Shown: positions 5,916 to 6,532 of the stretch, piece by piece
Position numbering within the stretch: position 1 is the first letter of the stretch
Layout: every line of letters starts with the position of its first letter
From: Cytophagales bacterium
GTDB taxonomy: Bacteria > Bacteroidota > Bacteroidia > Cytophagales > Cyclobacteriaceae
Reading direction: 5' to 3'
Assembly: GCA_029262935.1 (NCBI GenBank)
Contig: JAJCYK010000101.1
Location: 1 to 6,532, forward strand
DNA length: 6,532 bases
Position numbers and translations under genes: made by a program
The notes under the pieces: generated by a model
What the model was told of the DNA's origin: nothing
What the model saw: only the letters and a program-made list of their open reading frames with translations
Databases searched by the model: none

Positions 5916-6532
5916 GCGGGTAGCTTGTATTGAAAGCGATTCGCTCCTTCTTGTATAAGGGGTAACAACTGACTTACTTCTGTAGGGGTGAGATTTTCCT
6001 TCCATCGTGCTACTTTTTGTACATGATCATCCGTAGAATATGGCTTGGAGCATTCTGCTTCTACAAAAGCGTGATTGTTTTTATTTTGTACTCTCTTAGC
6101 CCACTGATCAATGGCTTCTTGATACTCCGTACAATCTACTCCTGCCAGTTCCAAACACGTATGAGCTGTAGCAGCAGGGTTTTGGATCATGTCTTCGAAT
6201 CGATTTATTTGCACGTGTTCCTGCAACTGATCGTAACCCACAGAATTCAAATAATTCCAATGGTAAGCACACTGCTCAAGCAGCGGGCGGGCTAACCAAG
6301 CTTGCCAATCTGGGGGTCGTGGATGATGGCCCCAATTTTTTGAAATCCCCACCTTTAATGAGCAAATGGCATCTAAGGGATGTCTAACTTGCCAAAAAAG
6401 TACTGGTGGAGTAGGAAATGCCTGCAAAAAATCTGGCCAAAGAAAAGGCAGCCCTGGCGAAGTACTATCCTGTTGATCTGGGCGAGGTACTTTAATGGCT
6501 ACGGGTTGATCAAAATCCATATTATACACCTC
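5912..6532 (-). CDS. Sulfotransferase-family protein, C-terminal part (5' end beyond right edge)
   Basis: About 206 codons are visible and the frame is still open at the edge (GAG at 6532-6530). The diagnostic part is LFWQVRHPLDAICSLKVG, matching the 3'-phosphate-binding loop of PAPS-dependent sulfotransferases (R-x-P-x-D-x-x-x-S). It is followed by the family-typical INRFEDMIQNP and, near the end, VARWKENLTPTEVSQL. The N-terminal PAPS P-loop (PKSGTTW/RSGSTW type) is absent from the visible part and should lie upstream, hence a partial call. A GTG at 6529 and an ATG at 6520 (with GAGG at 6532-6529 eight bases before it) could mimic starts but would give a protein without the P-loop. Such enzymes sulfate carbohydrates, lipids or small molecules; the acceptor cannot be inferred. 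It converges on the barrel gene with a 4-bp stop overlap (TTAA). Confidence 0.8.
   Translation of the reverse strand, partial: EVYNMDFDQPVAIKVPRPDQQDSTSPGLPFLWPDFLQAFPTPPVLFWQVRHPLDAICSLKVGISKNWGHHPRPPDWQAWLARPLLEQCAYHWNYLNSVGYDQLQEHVQINRFEDMIQNPAATAHTCLELAGVDCTEYQEAIDQWAKRVQNKNNHAFVEAECSKPYSTDDHVQKVARWKENLTPTEVSQLLPLIQEGANRFQYKLPA

Noticed and set aside
5914..5926. Weak hairpin AAGC-GGGTA-GCTT at the convergent stop overlap as a bidirectional terminator
   Set aside because: The stem has only four pairs and no T-rich tail follows on either strand.
5935..5945. Inverted repeat AGCGA-T-TCGCT just inside the sulfotransferase-like 3' end as a terminator
   Set aside because: The one-base spacer cannot form a proper loop with a full stem, there is no T tract, and it lies in coding sequence upstream of the stop on its strand.
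6017..6295. + strand open frame (92 codons) inside the sulfotransferase-like gene
   Set aside because: Antisense shadow; the - strand frame carries clear sulfotransferase motifs, and this translation matches nothing.

Overview
The window most likely comes from a Bacteroidota chromosome, possibly a marine or Saprospiria-like lineage. The evidence is a PD40-repeat/carboxypeptidase-regulatory-like/OmpA protein of the type common in that phylum, weak or absent Shine-Dalgarno sequences at most starts, moderate AT richness and envelope-heavy gene content. The genus-level guess is inference only. All genes look intact apart from the two cut by the window edges, and no tRNA, rRNA, CRISPR array or mobile element is visible.

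Layout from left to right: (1) the C-terminal 295 codons of an OmpA-family peptidoglycan-anchoring protein on the + strand, running in from the left edge; (2) a MarR-family regulator on the - strand, whose 3' end overlaps the ompA-like gene by 11 bp; (3) a 180-bp AT-rich divergent intergenic region with two near-identical 13-bp dyads (TTCA-N5-TGAA), which are good candidate MarR operators; (4) a tight three-gene + strand operon encoding an inner-membrane MMPL/RND-superfamily transporter, a periplasmic LolA-like 'outer membrane lipoprotein-sorting' protein, and an outer-membrane beta-barrel with a DUF1302-like motif; (5) a - strand sulfotransferase-like gene, cut by the right edge, whose stop overlaps that of the barrel gene by 4 bp.

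The centre of interest is the MarR plus three-gene operon (879-5915). One gene is predicted for each envelope compartment: a proton-driven pump, a hydrophobic-cargo carrier, and an outer-membrane barrel. No membrane-fusion adaptor or TolC-type channel is present, so this is not a classic tripartite RND pump. It reads as a MarR-controlled trans-envelope route for a lipid-like or amphipathic compound, with a soluble carrier crossing the periplasm. The cargo cannot be determined from the sequence. The flanking OmpA-like and sulfotransferase genes are convergent with their operon-side neighbours and are probably separate transcription units.
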